DNA from: Pseudomonas japonica
GTDB taxonomy: Bacteria; Pseudomonadota; Gammaproteobacteria; Pseudomonadales; Pseudomonadaceae
Direction of reading: 5' to 3'
DNA: 64,000 nt
NCBI RefSeq assembly: GCF_900188455.1
Contig: NZ_FZOL01000007.1
Location: 124,001-188,000 of the forward strand
In this document: positions 1-8,164 of the stretch, in pieces
Numbering within the stretch: the stretch's first letter is position 1
Layout: every line of letters starts with the position of its first letter
Notes under the pieces: generated by a model
Told to the model about the DNA's origin: nothing
Databases searched by the model: none
Seen by the model: the letters and a program-made list of their open reading frames with translations, nothing else
Position numbers and translations under genes: made by a program

Positions 1-541
1 CCTTGGCGAACTGCAGGGCGAAGATCGACACCCCGCCGGTCCCCTGCACCAGCACCGAATCACCGGGTTTGAGCGAGTCGTCGGCCATCAGCGCGCGCCA
101 GGCGGTCAGGCCGGCGGTGGTCAGGGTCGACGCTTCGGCGTGGCTGTAGCCCTTCGGGGCACGGGTGAAGGAGGTGGCGCGGGCGGTCACCACTTCGCGG
201 GCGTAACCGTCGATGCCGTCGCCCGGCACCGTGGCGAAACCTTCCACCAGCGGCTGGCCGTCCAGCCAGTCGGGGAAGAAGGTGCTGACCACCGCGTCGC
301 CCACGGCGAACTCGCTGACGCCCTCGCCCACCGCGATCACCTCGCCGGCACCGTCGGCCATGGGGATGCGCGGCGCGCTCGGGCCCCACATGCCGCTGAC
401 CACGGCGAAGTCGTGATAGTTGAGGGAGTTGGCGTGCAGACGCACGGTGATCTCCCCGGGCGCCGGAGCCGCTGCTTCGCTGTGGCCGACGACGACGTTG
501 GCGTAACCGCCGCCGGGTTGCACGTAGATGGCTTTGCTCAT
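1..541 (-). CDS. Zinc-independent alcohol dehydrogenase / quinone oxidoreductase (MDR family), 3' end outside window
   Basis: The first 180 residues are visible, starting MSKAIYVQPG and running off the left edge. The fold order is that of medium-chain dehydrogenase/reductases: an N-terminal GroES-like domain with LHANSLNYHDFAVVSG and a GAGEVIAVGEGVSEFAVGD loop, then the start of the NAD(P)-binding domain at VLVQGTGGVSIFALQFAK. The usual catalytic zinc Cys/His ligands are not evident in the visible part, which fits the quinone reductase-like branch that reduces quinones or enones with NADPH. A GAGAGG Shine-Dalgarno sits just before the ATG. The gene is divergent from the fecI-type sigma factor with about 140 bases between starts. 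The substrate cannot be told from sequence. Confidence 0.85.
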   Translation of the reverse strand, partial: MSKAIYVQPGGGYANVVVGHSEAAAPAPGEITVRLHANSLNYHDFAVVSGMWGPSAPRIPMADGAGEVIAVGEGVSEFAVGDAVVSTFFPDWLDGQPLVEGFATVPGDGIDGYAREVVTARATSFTRAPKGYSHAEASTLTTAGLTAWRALMADDSLKPGDSVLVQGTGGVSIFALQFAK

Positions 542-644
542 GACCTCTCCTTGTTCGAACCATTGCAGATGACAGTGCAGCAGTCTTGGTCCGACGCCCG
601 ACGGGGTCAAGCGCGCGCGCTTGCACAATCGACAAATAGGCCAC

Positions 645-663
645 AATATTGCGACTCATTATC
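645..663 (+). promoter_or_regulatory. Putative Fur box ahead of the fecI-type sigma gene
   Basis: The 19 bases AATATTGCGACTCATTATC match the classical Fur consensus GATAATGATAATCATTATC at 14 of 19 positions, with the right half TCATTATC perfect. It ends 20 bases before the sigma factor ATG, in the divergent region shared with the oxidoreductase. Iron-starvation sigma genes are commonly Fur-repressed, so the position makes sense. The match is by eye. Confidence 0.6.
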
Positions 664-683
664 AATTACCTCTCGCCCTGCCC

Positions 684-1184
684 ATGTCCACCTCCGAACA
701 CGCTGCCCTGCATGTCCTGTACAGCGAACACAATGGCTGGCTGAAGAGCTGGCTGCGCGCCCGCCTGGGCAATGCCGCCGATGCCGCCGACCTGGCCCAG
801 GACACCTTCATCCGGGTGCTCAACGCCCGCAATGTCCAGAGCATCCGCGAACCGCGCAGCTACCTGGGCTCCATCGCTCACGCGCTGATGGTCGACCGCT
901 TTCGTCGGCGCGCCGTGGAGCAGGCCTATCTCGCCGAACTGGCGCTGCGCCCGGAACAGACCTTCGACTCCCCGGAAACCCGCCTGCTGATCCTGGAAAC
1001 CCTGGTGGCGGTGGACACCCTGCTCGACGGCCTCGGTGAGCGGACCCGCGGCATCTTCCTCTGCGTCCAGCTCGAAGGCCTGACCTACGCCGCCACGGCG
1101 CAGCGTCTGGGCGTATCGCTGAACACGGTGAAGAAGCACCTGGCCCGCGCCATGACCCATTGCCTGCTGCTGACGGACGACTGA
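684..1184 (+). CDS. FecI-type extracytoplasmic function sigma factor
   Basis: This 166-residue protein directs RNA polymerase to an iron-uptake receptor promoter. Sigma-70 region 2 spans about residues 10-75 (AADLAQDTFIRVLNARN, then REPRSYLGSIAHALMVDRFRRR), and region 4 with its helix-turn-helix spans about 105-158 (LTYAATAQRLGVSLNTVKKHLARAM). Length and motifs match the FecI/PvdS-related group. I chose the ATG at 684 because in-frame codons upstream overlap the Fur-box region and the protein then begins at the usual place, MSTSEHAALH. It is followed after one base by the FecR-type gene and then the receptor, the standard surface-signalling trio. Likely regulated by iron through the Fur box just upstream and by its anti-sigma partner. 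Possibly fecI or fiuI; the siderophore is unknown. Confidence 0.93.
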   Translation: MSTSEHAALHVLYSEHNGWLKSWLRARLGNAADAADLAQDTFIRVLNARNVQSIREPRSYLGSIAHALMVDRFRRRAVEQAYLAELALRPEQTFDSPETRLLILETLVAVDTLLDGLGERTRGIFLCVQLEGLTYAATAQRLGVSLNTVKKHLARAMTHCLLLTDD

Positions 1185-1185
1185 C

Positions 1186-2133
1186 ATGGCCCAGCCGCTA
1201 GACCTGCAGGTTCTCGAAGCCGCCGCCCAGTGGTATGTCCGCCTCAACGCCGGCGCCCCGAACGCGCGCCTCCTCGGTGCCTGGCAGCAGTGGCTGGAGC
1301 AGAACCCCGCGCATGCCCGTGCCTGGGCCCGGGTGGAGAAGGTGCAGACGCGGATCGGTCAGTTGCCGGTGGAGGTCGCCCTGCCGACCCTGGCCGGGGT
1401 CCGCGCACGGCGCCGGGCCGTGCTCAAGACCCTCGCCCTGCTGCTGGCCACCGGCGCCAGTGCCTGGGGCCTGCGCGACAGCGACACGGCCCAGTCCCTG
1501 CTCGCCGACGTGCGCACCGGCAAAGGCGAGTTGCGCCGTATCACCCTCGCCGATGGCAGCCAGTTGCAGGTCAACACCGACAGCGCCCTGGACCTTCGCT
1601 ACGACGACACACAGCGCCTGCTGTATCTGCATCAGGGTGAGATCAGCGTGCAGACCGCCGGCGATCCTCGCAGCAGGCCCTTCCTGGTGCAGACCCGTGA
1701 AGGCGTGGTGCGCGCCCTCGGCACGCGCTTCTGCGTGTACAGCGTCGATGGCTGCAGCCAGGTCAGCGTGCAGCAGCACGCGGTGGAGATCCGCGCCCGG
1801 GCAGGCACGCAATCGGCATTGCGCCTGGAAGCCGGGCAAAGCGTGCGTTTCGATCGCCACGGCCTTGCCCCGGTCACCCCCACCGCGCCCGGCGCCGATG
1901 CCTGGACCCAGGGCATGCTCAGCGTGATCGACTGGCGCCTGGCCGATTTCGCCCGCGAACTGCGCCGCTACCGCCCCGGCATCGTCCGCTGCGACGCGCG
2001 GGTCGCGGACCTGCGCCTCACCGGCGCGTTTCCGCTGAACGAGACCGATACGGTGCTGCACAACCTGAGCGCTTCGCTGCCCGTCAGGGTGCGCTTCCTG
2101 ACCCGCTACTGGGTCAGCATCGAGGCGGTGTGA
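1186..2133 (+). CDS. FecR-type anti-sigma factor / sigma regulator
   Basis: This 315-residue inner-membrane protein passes the siderophore signal from the outer-membrane receptor to the cognate sigma factor. The N-terminal cytoplasmic domain (about 1-80, with AAQWYVRLNAGAPNARLLGAWQ and a tryptophan-rich helix) is the FecR_N/DUF4880 type. A single membrane segment follows an RRR stretch at about 80-105 (LKTLALLLATGASAWGL). The periplasmic FecR domain has the typical core GELRRITLADGSQLQVNTDS and LYLHQGEISV. The start lies one base after the sigma gene stop, so the two are probably translationally coupled. The C-terminal periplasmic part is expected to contact the STN domain of the receptor encoded next. 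Confidence 0.93.
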   Translation: MAQPLDLQVLEAAAQWYVRLNAGAPNARLLGAWQQWLEQNPAHARAWARVEKVQTRIGQLPVEVALPTLAGVRARRRAVLKTLALLLATGASAWGLRDSDTAQSLLADVRTGKGELRRITLADGSQLQVNTDSALDLRYDDTQRLLYLHQGEISVQTAGDPRSRPFLVQTREGVVRALGTRFCVYSVDGCSQVSVQQHAVEIRARAGTQSALRLEAGQSVRFDRHGLAPVTPTAPGADAWTQGMLSVIDWRLADFARELRRYRPGIVRCDARVADLRLTGAFPLNETDTVLHNLSASLPVRVRFLTRYWVSIEAV

Positions 2134-2238
2134 AAATATTTGTGTGATGGGGGTGGCCATTTTCGCCCGGCAGAACGGCTACGGAAGAAACCTGGCCCTG
2201 AGCGCCGCCTTCCGTCCCGTCCCTGCAAGGAAAACCGC

Positions 2239-4710
2239 ATGCCCCCGTTCCGTCCGCGAGCCTCCACTTCTCTGCTGCGTGCCGCCCACCTGGCGCTGTT
2301 CGGGCTGCCCGTAGCCGCCGGGCTGCTCAGCGTCCTGCCCGGCCAGGCCGTGGCCCAGAGCGCGAGCCAGCAGTTCCAGATCGCCGCCGGCCCGCTGGGC
2401 ACCGTGCTCAGCCTGTTCGCCACCCGGGCCGGGATCACCCTGTCGTTCGATGCGCGTGACACCCAGGGCCGGCAATCCAGCGGACTGCAAGGTGCGTACA
2501 GCGTCGAGGAAGGCCTGGCACGCCTGCTCGCGGGCAGCGGGTTGCGCGCGCAGCGCAGGGACAACGGCGGCTATGTCCTGGTCCCCGCCGCCAACGCTGG
2601 CAGCGTCGAGCTGGGCGCGACCAGCATCGACGGCCAGTTCCTCGGCGAAACCACCGAACACTCCGGCAGCTACACCAGCGGCGTGACGCGCACGGCGACC
2701 AAGCTGCCGCTGACGATTCGCGAGACGCCGCAGTCGATCACCGTGGTCACCCGCCAGCAGATGGACGACCAGGGCGCCCAGAGCATCGCCGACGTGCTGC
2801 GCAACACCCCCGGCGTATCCGCGCAGTCCTACGACAGCGACCGTACCGAGTTCTCCAGCCGCGGCCTGGTCATCACCAACTATCAGTACGACGGCGTCAA
2901 CAGCGTTTACGACGGGGTCTACAACGAGGGCGTGACGCATGTCGACATGGCCATCTACGACCGCGTCGAAGTGCTCAAGGGCGCGACCGGCCTGATGACC
3001 GGTTCCGGCGATCCCTCGGCCACGGTCAACCTGATCCGCAAGAAGCCCACCGGGCAGTTCCAGGCGTCGCTGACCGGCAGTGCCGGCTCCTGGGACAACT
3101 ACCGCGGCGAGGGCGATATCTCCGGCCCGCTGAACCAGAGCGGCAGCCTGCGCGGGCGCTTCGTCGGGGCGAAACAGGACGGCAATGGCTACCAGGACCA
3201 TTACCAGATGAAGAAGGAGGTCTGGTACGGCATCCTCGAAGCCGACCTCGGCCCGCAGACCCTGCTCACCGTCGGCGTCGACCAGCAGACGACCACGCCG
3301 CGCGGCACTTCCTGGACCGGCAATCCGGTGTACTTCAGCGACGGTACCCGCACCGACTTCTCGCGCTCGTTCAACCCCGGGGCCGACTGGAGCCGACGCG
3401 ACTTCCAGAGCCGCACCTTTTTTGCCAGCCTGGAGCAGGCCCTGGCCAACGACTGGAGCCTCAAGCTCAGCCTCAACCAGATGCAGTCCGACCACGATAC
3501 GCGCCTGGCCTCCGCCAGTGGCGGCAACCCCGACCGCGCAACCGGCGACGGCATGTTCTTCTACTGGGGCCGCTGGGAGGGACACCGGGTCCAGAACAAC
3601 GCCGACCTGAGCCTTTCCGGTCCGTTCAGCCTGCTGGGGCGCGAGCATGACCTGGTGCTCGGCTTCAACAGCACGACCTCGCGCCAGACCGGCGACACCT
3701 ACGACACCAGCCTGTTCGCCATGGTCCCGGGGAGCATCTACGACTGGCGCGGAGACATCGCCGTGCCGGTGTTCCCGAAGAACGGCAAGTACGAACAGAA
3801 CAAACGCCAGAACGGCGCGTACATCGCGACGCGGCTGAAGCCGGTCGACGACCTGTCGCTGATCCTCGGCACCCGGGTCAGCACCTTCAAGTACGACGAA
3901 ACCTACAACTACGACGGCCTCAGCCCGAGCTTCCCGGACAGCCAGGCCGACTACGAGCAGCATGGCGTGGTCACGCCCTACGCCGGCATCGTCTATGACC
4001 TCGACGACATCTGGTCGGTGTACGCCAGCTACACCTCGATCTATCAGCCGCAGACCTACAAGGACAGCGCGGGCTCGACGCTCGATCCGGTGGAAGGCAA
4101 GAGCTACGAAACCGGGCTCAAGGCGGCGTTTCTCGGCGGCCGGCTGAATGCCAGCCTGGCGCTGTTCCGCATCGAGCAGGACAACGTCGCGCAGTCCATC
4201 GGCACCAATCCGCTGACCAACGAAGGCATCTACAAAGCCATCGATGGCGCCACCACCAAGGGGGTGGAGCTGGAGATCGCCGGCGAACCGCTCGACGGCT
4301 GGAACCTCGGTGCCGGCTACACCTACGCGCGCACGCGCGATGCCGACGAGCAACGCATCTTCGGCTTCCCGATGAGCACCAGCAAACCCGAGCACCTGCT
4401 GCGTCTGTTCAGCACCTACCGCCTGCCCGGCGCGCTGGAGCGGGTCACCGTCGGTGGCGGGCTGAACTGGCAAAGCGCGTTCTACGGCAATATCTGGAAC
4501 CCCGCGAGCAACGACTACAGCCGCATCAAGCAAGGCGGATACACCCTGGTCGACCTGATGACCCGCTACCAGCACGACGAGCACCTGAGCTTCACGCTCA
4601 ACGCCAACAACGTGTTCGACAAACGCTACCTGAGCGGGCTGGGGAACTTCGATACGACCTGGTACGGCGAGCCGCGCAATCTGATGCTCACCACGCGCTG
4701 GGATTTCTGA
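2239..4710 (+). CDS. TonB-dependent siderophore receptor with N-terminal signalling (STN) domain
   Basis: An outer-membrane ferric-siderophore transporter of 823 residues. After a signal peptide (about 1-38, cut near VAQS/ASQQF) comes an STN domain at about 41-92 (FQIAAGPLGTVLSLFATRAG to GLRAQRRDNGGYVLV), which marks receptors that also signal to FecR. The plug begins near residue 154 (TKLPLTIRETPQSITVVTRQ; IADVLRNTPGVS; VEVLKGATGLMTGSG), and the beta-barrel runs to a terminal RWDF ending in phenylalanine, the usual signal for barrel insertion. I chose ATG 2239 because AAGGA lies 7-12 bases upstream and a signal peptide follows; the longer in-frame extension has none. It is the third gene of the fecI-fecR-fecA type operon and is probably transcribed by that sigma factor. 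It resembles FiuA/FoxA/FpvA-class receptors; the ligand is not decidable here. Confidence 0.95.
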   Translation: MPPFRPRASTSLLRAAHLALFGLPVAAGLLSVLPGQAVAQSASQQFQIAAGPLGTVLSLFATRAGITLSFDARDTQGRQSSGLQGAYSVEEGLARLLAGSGLRAQRRDNGGYVLVPAANAGSVELGATSIDGQFLGETTEHSGSYTSGVTRTATKLPLTIRETPQSITVVTRQQMDDQGAQSIADVLRNTPGVSAQSYDSDRTEFSSRGLVITNYQYDGVNSVYDGVYNEGVTHVDMAIYDRVEVLKGATGLMTGSGDPSATVNLIRKKPTGQFQASLTGSAGSWDNYRGEGDISGPLNQSGSLRGRFVGAKQDGNGYQDHYQMKKEVWYGILEADLGPQTLLTVGVDQQTTTPRGTSWTGNPVYFSDGTRTDFSRSFNPGADWSRRDFQSRTFFASLEQALANDWSLKLSLNQMQSDHDTRLASASGGNPDRATGDGMFFYWGRWEGHRVQNNADLSLSGPFSLLGREHDLVLGFNSTTSRQTGDTYDTSLFAMVPGSIYDWRGDIAVPVFPKNGKYEQNKRQNGAYIATRLKPVDDLSLILGTRVSTFKYDETYNYDGLSPSFPDSQADYEQHGVVTPYAGIVYDLDDIWSVYASYTSIYQPQTYKDSAGSTLDPVEGKSYETGLKAAFLGGRLNASLALFRIEQDNVAQSIGTNPLTNEGIYKAIDGATTKGVELEIAGEPLDGWNLGAGYTYARTRDADEQRIFGFPMSTSKPEHLLRLFSTYRLPGALERVTVGGGLNWQSAFYGNIWNPASNDYSRIKQGGYTLVDLMTRYQHDEHLSFTLNANNVFDKRYLSGLGNFDTTWYGEPRNLMLTTRWDF

Positions 4711-4720
4711 GGGGTACTAC

Positions 4721-4784
4721 GGGGACCGCTATGCGGTCCTTTCGCGGCGGTTCGGCGCCCCGACGAGCCGCGCTCCCACGAGGG
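4721..4784 (-). repeat. Diverged REP element after the receptor gene
   Basis: Read on the minus strand this is a worn copy of the local REP family: it starts GTGGGAGCGCGGCTCGTC and ends in the GGACCGCATAGCGGTCC hairpin. It carries the longer insert (CGAACCGCCGCGAAAGG) also found in the copies at 9407 and 33014. It probably also acts as the transcript end behind the receptor gene. Confidence 0.7.
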
Positions 4785-4838
4785 ACATAGCCGCCTGCGC
4801 GAATCCGCCGATCCCATGAGGGCGGCGGCCCAGCCACC

Positions 4839-4880
4839 TGTAGGAGCTGGCTTGCCTGCGAACGGCCGCGCAGCGGCCGC
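4839..4880 (+). repeat. REP element, single copy
   Basis: TGTAGGAGCTGGCTTGCCTG followed by a GC-rich hairpin (GGCCGCGCAGCGGCC). Same family as the other GTAGGAGC elements in this window. It lies a few bases beyond the 3' end of the HAD gene. Confidence 0.8.
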
Positions 4881-4887
4881 AAGGCGC

Positions 4888-5478
4888 CTACCCGAGCAGC
4901 GCCCGCAACGCCCGGCAATCCGCGGCATGCCAGTCGGTCAGCTCCGGCCACGGGTTGTCCGGCAGATTCACCAGCACCGTGCGCGTCCCCGCCGCGCGAC
5001 CGCAATCGAGGTCGAAGCGGTAGTCCCCCACCATGACCATCTCCGCCGGCGACACCGCCCAGGTTTCGGCCAGCTTCAGCAACCCGCCCGGATGCGGCTT
5101 AGGCGGCGCTTCGTCGCGGCCAAGGATGCTGTCCACCGGGAAGCAGTCGGCCAGGCCGATGGCTTCCAGGGTGACATGGGCCAACTCGCGGGCATTGCGG
5201 GTCAGGATGCCCAGCCGACAACCCCGCTCGGCCAGACCGCGTACCAGCTCCACCGCGCCGACCGCCGGCTGCGAGGCGATCGCCAGGTCGCGTTCGTGCT
5301 CCAGCAACCAGGCGTGCTTGGCCTGTGCCTCCTCCGCCGGCAAAGCGGCAAGGTGGGTGAGGATGTCGTCCTCGGGCGGAATGTTCAGCGCCACGCGGAT
5401 CGCGGCGAAGTCGTGCACGGCCACGGTCAGGGTGCCGTCCATGTCGAACACCCAGTGGCGAATCCGCGCGAGGCTCAT
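4888..5478 (-). CDS. HAD-superfamily hydrolase (phosphatase, Gph/YqaB-like)
   Basis: A 196-residue haloacid dehalogenase-type phosphatase. Motif I is FDMDGTLT near the N-terminus (two catalytic Asp), motif II is the LTRN threonine in GCRLGILTRNARELAH, motif III is the lysine of PPKPHPGGLLKL, and motif IV is VMVGDYRFDLDCGRAAG. The helical cap between motifs I and II is the C1 type of phosphoglycolate phosphatase and beta-phosphoglucomutase relatives. The ATG at 5478 overlaps the stop of the upstream tesB by four bases (ATGA), so the pair is probably one operon with coupled translation. A longer in-frame reading exists upstream but lies inside tesB. The substrate is unknown; a housecleaning sugar or nucleotide phosphatase is likely. 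Confidence 0.88.
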   Translation of the reverse strand: MSLARIRHWVFDMDGTLTVAVHDFAAIRVALNIPPEDDILTHLAALPAEEAQAKHAWLLEHERDLAIASQPAVGAVELVRGLAERGCRLGILTRNARELAHVTLEAIGLADCFPVDSILGRDEAPPKPHPGGLLKLAETWAVSPAEMVMVGDYRFDLDCGRAAGTRTVLVNLPDNPWPELTDWHAADCRALRALLG

Positions 5479-6344
5479 GCCCAATCCTTGCGATGACGGA
5501 TCAGCCCTTCCTGACAGGACGACGCCACCAGTTTGCCCGAGCGATCGAAGATGCTGCCCCGGGTGAAACCGCGACCGTTGCCGGCCCACGGACTGTCCAT
5601 GGCATACAGCAGCCACTCGTCCGCGCGCAGGTTGCCGTGGAACCACAGGGCATGGTCGAGGCTGGCGATCTGCATGTCCGAGTGCCAGACCGACTTGCCA
5701 TGAGGTATCAGCGAGGTGGTCAGCAGGCCGAAGTCCGAGGCGTAGGCCAGCATGTACTTGTGCAGGGCCTGGGGGTCCGGCAGGGTGCCGTCGGCGCGGA
5801 ACCAGGCGTACTTCACCGGATCGCCCGGCTTGGGATTGAACGGGTCTTTCTCGGTGACCGGACGCACCTCGATCGGCTTGGCGCAGAGCAGCTTGTCGCG
5901 GATCGACTCGGGCAGGCGGTCGGCCATGGCCTGGGCCACCTCCACTTCCGTGGGCAGGTTTTCCGGACCGACCACATCGGGCATCTGGCCCTGATGCTCG
6001 AAGCCTTCTTCGTCGTACTGGAACGAAGCGCTGCAGGTGAAGATCGGGTTGCCCTTCTGGATCGCGGTCACCCGACGGGTGCTGAAGCTGCCGCCATCAC
6101 GCACGCGATCGACCGAATAGACCACCGGCATGCTCGCATCGCCGGGACGCAGGAAGTAGCCATGCAGGGAGTGCACGTGCCGATCCTCCTCGACCGTCTG
6201 GCTGGCCGCCGACAACGACTGGCCAAGCACCTGGCCACCGTAGAGCTGGCGAAAGCCAAGGTCCTGACTACGGCCGCGGAAGAGGTTTTCCTCGATCGCT
6301 TCCAGACTCAACAGATCGACCAGATCGTCCAACACATGGCTCAT
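5475..6344 (-). CDS. tesB: Acyl-CoA thioesterase II
   Basis: This 289-residue double hotdog-fold enzyme hydrolyses medium- and long-chain acyl-CoA to free acid and CoA. Recognised by LYGGQVLGQSLSAASQTV, the VHSLHGYFLRPGD segment, FSTRRVTAIQKGNPIFTCSASFQ, and a second domain with SLDHALWFHGNLRADEWLLY and GRGFTRGSIFDRSGKLVAS. The length matches E. coli TesB (286 residues). The start MSHVLDDLVDLLSLE is the normal family N-terminus; the upstream in-frame methionine adds 11 unlikely residues. Its stop overlaps the start of the HAD phosphatase. Confidence 0.95.
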   Translation of the reverse strand: MSHVLDDLVDLLSLEAIEENLFRGRSQDLGFRQLYGGQVLGQSLSAASQTVEEDRHVHSLHGYFLRPGDASMPVVYSVDRVRDGGSFSTRRVTAIQKGNPIFTCSASFQYDEEGFEHQGQMPDVVGPENLPTEVEVAQAMADRLPESIRDKLLCAKPIEVRPVTEKDPFNPKPGDPVKYAWFRADGTLPDPQALHKYMLAYASDFGLLTTSLIPHGKSVWHSDMQIASLDHALWFHGNLRADEWLLYAMDSPWAGNGRGFTRGSIFDRSGKLVASSCQEGLIRHRKDWA

Positions 6345-6419
6345 TCGAGATTCTCCAAAGCAGGGCCCAGGCGGCAAATGATACAGGATCTGTCATTGCT
6401 GGCCCGTATGTTCGCTGAT

Positions 6420-6989
6420 TCAGCCGCGCAGGGTCGCCTGCCACTGGGCGCGGTCGATCCGGTACAGCACATGCGGGCGCAGTGGATGACCGGGTTCGAG
6501 TTTCGGGTGCTCGAAATCGCCGGCGGGGTCGGCCTGCATGCCGATGGCCTGCATGACCTTCTGCGAGGCCAGGTTGTCGCGGGTGGTGAACGACACCACC
6601 TCCTGCAGGCCGAGCTGGGCGAACCCGCAGCGCAGGCTGGTCCAGGCCGCCTCGCTGGCGAAACCCAGGCCCCAGTGACGCCGGGCCAGGCGCCAGCCGA
6701 TCTCCACCGCCGGGGTGAAGGCGGCGTCGAAACCCACGTTGAGCAGGCCGGTCATGCCGATGAAGGCCCCGGTGTCCTTGCGTTCCAGGGCCCACAGGCC
6801 AAAGCCGTATTCGGCGAAATGACCGCGGATGCGCCCGATCAGCGCGGCGCTTTCCAGGCGGCTCAGCGGCGCCGGGAAATAGCGCATCACCTGCGGGTCG
6901 GCACACAACGCGGCGAACTCCTTGAGGTCGTCGTCCTGCCACTGGCGCATGACCAGGCGCGCACTTTCCAGTTCCAGTATCGGCGTCAT
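6420..6989 (-). CDS. GNAT family N-acetyltransferase (RimJ/RimL-like)
   Basis: A 189-residue acetyltransferase of the Acetyltransf_3 type, which transfers acetyl from acetyl-CoA to an amine, in this subgroup often a protein N-terminus or a small molecule. It begins with the typical ESARLVMRQWQDDDLKEFAA, has a core AFIGMTGLLNVGF, the EIGWRLARRHWGLGFASEA motif A that binds acetyl-CoA, and TRDNLASQKVMQAIGM near the end. It stands alone between tesB and the divergently oriented histone deacetylase-like gene. The acceptor substrate is unknown. Confidence 0.88.
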   Translation of the reverse strand: MTPILELESARLVMRQWQDDDLKEFAALCADPQVMRYFPAPLSRLESAALIGRIRGHFAEYGFGLWALERKDTGAFIGMTGLLNVGFDAAFTPAVEIGWRLARRHWGLGFASEAAWTSLRCGFAQLGLQEVVSFTTRDNLASQKVMQAIGMQADPAGDFEHPKLEPGHPLRPHVLYRIDRAQWQATLRG

Positions 6990-7098
6990 CGAAAGCTCCA
7001 GAATCCTCGGTCTCGCAGTCTACAGCGTAGGCAGGCAATGCTGGCGCTGCCCGCCGCGCTACTGGCAAGATCGCCCGGTGCCCACCGCCGGACCCGCC

Positions 7099-8013
7099 AT
7101 GCGCCTGCCTCTTGTTTATCACGACGACTACAGCCCGGAGTTTCCACCCGAACACCGCTTTCCGATGGACAAGTTCCGCCTGCTCCACGATCACTTGATC
7201 GCCAGCGGACTGACCACCGACGCCGCGCTGCTGCGCCCGGAGATCTGCCCCAACGACATCCTCGCCCTGGCCCACGACCGCGCCTATATCGAGCGCTACA
7301 TGAACGGCGACCTGTCCCGCGAGGACCAGCGCCGCCTTGGCCTGCCCTGGAGTGAAGCCCTGGCCCGACGCACCGTGCGCGCCGTGGGCGGCTCGCTGCT
7401 CACGGCTGAGCTGGCCCTGCAACACGGCATCGCCTGCCACCTGGCGGGCGGCACCCACCATGCCCATTACGACCACCCGGCGGGCTTCTGCATCTTCAAC
7501 GACCTCGCGGTGATCAGCCGCTACCTGCTGGAGGCCGGACGGGTGCACCGGGTGCTGATCTTCGATTGCGACGTGCACCAGGGCGACGGCACCGCGCGGA
7601 TCCTCGAAGACACTCCGCAAGCCATCACCGTGTCGCTGCACTGCGAACAGAATTTCCCCGCGCGCAAGGCCCGCAGCGACTGGGACATCCCGCTGCACCG
7701 CGGCATGGGCGACGCCGAGTACCTGAAGGTGGTGGACGATGCCCTGAACTACCTGCTGCCGCTGTACCAGCCCGACCTGGTGCTGTACGACGCCGGCGTC
7801 GATGTGCACAAGGACGACGCCCTCGGCTACCTGCAGCTCACCGACGAAGGCGTCGCCTCCCGCGATACCTGCGTGCTGCGCCATTGCCTGGGGCGCGATA
7901 TCCCGGTGGTCGGAGTGATCGGGGGCGGCTACAGCAAGGACCGCGAAGCCCTGGCGCGGCGCCACGGTATCCTCCATCACTGCGCGCAACAGGTGCTGGA
8001 TTACCCACAATGA
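7099..8013 (+). CDS. Histone deacetylase-family amidohydrolase
   Basis: A 304-residue zinc-dependent deacetylase. The fold shows the active-site pair His120-His121 in GTHHAHYDHPAGFCIFND, the metal ligands Asp156, Asp158 and His160 in DCDVHQGDGTA, and a third metal region YDAGVDVHKDDALGYL. Bacterial members act on acetylated polyamines, small metabolites or protein lysines; here the substrate cannot be told. I chose ATG 7099 because the protein then starts MRLPLVYHDDYSPEFPPEHR, the normal beginning of the family. The 59 residues upstream in frame lie mostly across the promoter region and antisense to the GNAT gene. Confidence 0.92.
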   Translation: MRLPLVYHDDYSPEFPPEHRFPMDKFRLLHDHLIASGLTTDAALLRPEICPNDILALAHDRAYIERYMNGDLSREDQRRLGLPWSEALARRTVRAVGGSLLTAELALQHGIACHLAGGTHHAHYDHPAGFCIFNDLAVISRYLLEAGRVHRVLIFDCDVHQGDGTARILEDTPQAITVSLHCEQNFPARKARSDWDIPLHRGMGDAEYLKVVDDALNYLLPLYQPDLVLYDAGVDVHKDDALGYLQLTDEGVASRDTCVLRHCLGRDIPVVGVIGGGYSKDREALARRHGILHHCAQQVLDYPQ

Positions 8014-8164
8014 CTGTGGAACCGCTTGTGGATAACCTGCGGGAAAGCCGTTTTGCCCCCGTGAAACCGGGGCTGCGCGGCAACTGAACATTTTTTGTAC
8101 AGTGCCTTGCCCGGCGCGCCTCGGGTAGAATGGCCGGCTCACTTATCCCCAGCCTGCCGCCGCC

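Noticed and set aside
2179..4584. An 801-codon minus-strand frame across the siderophore receptor
   Set aside because: Shadow of the receptor gene; composition is that of a reverse-complement frame.
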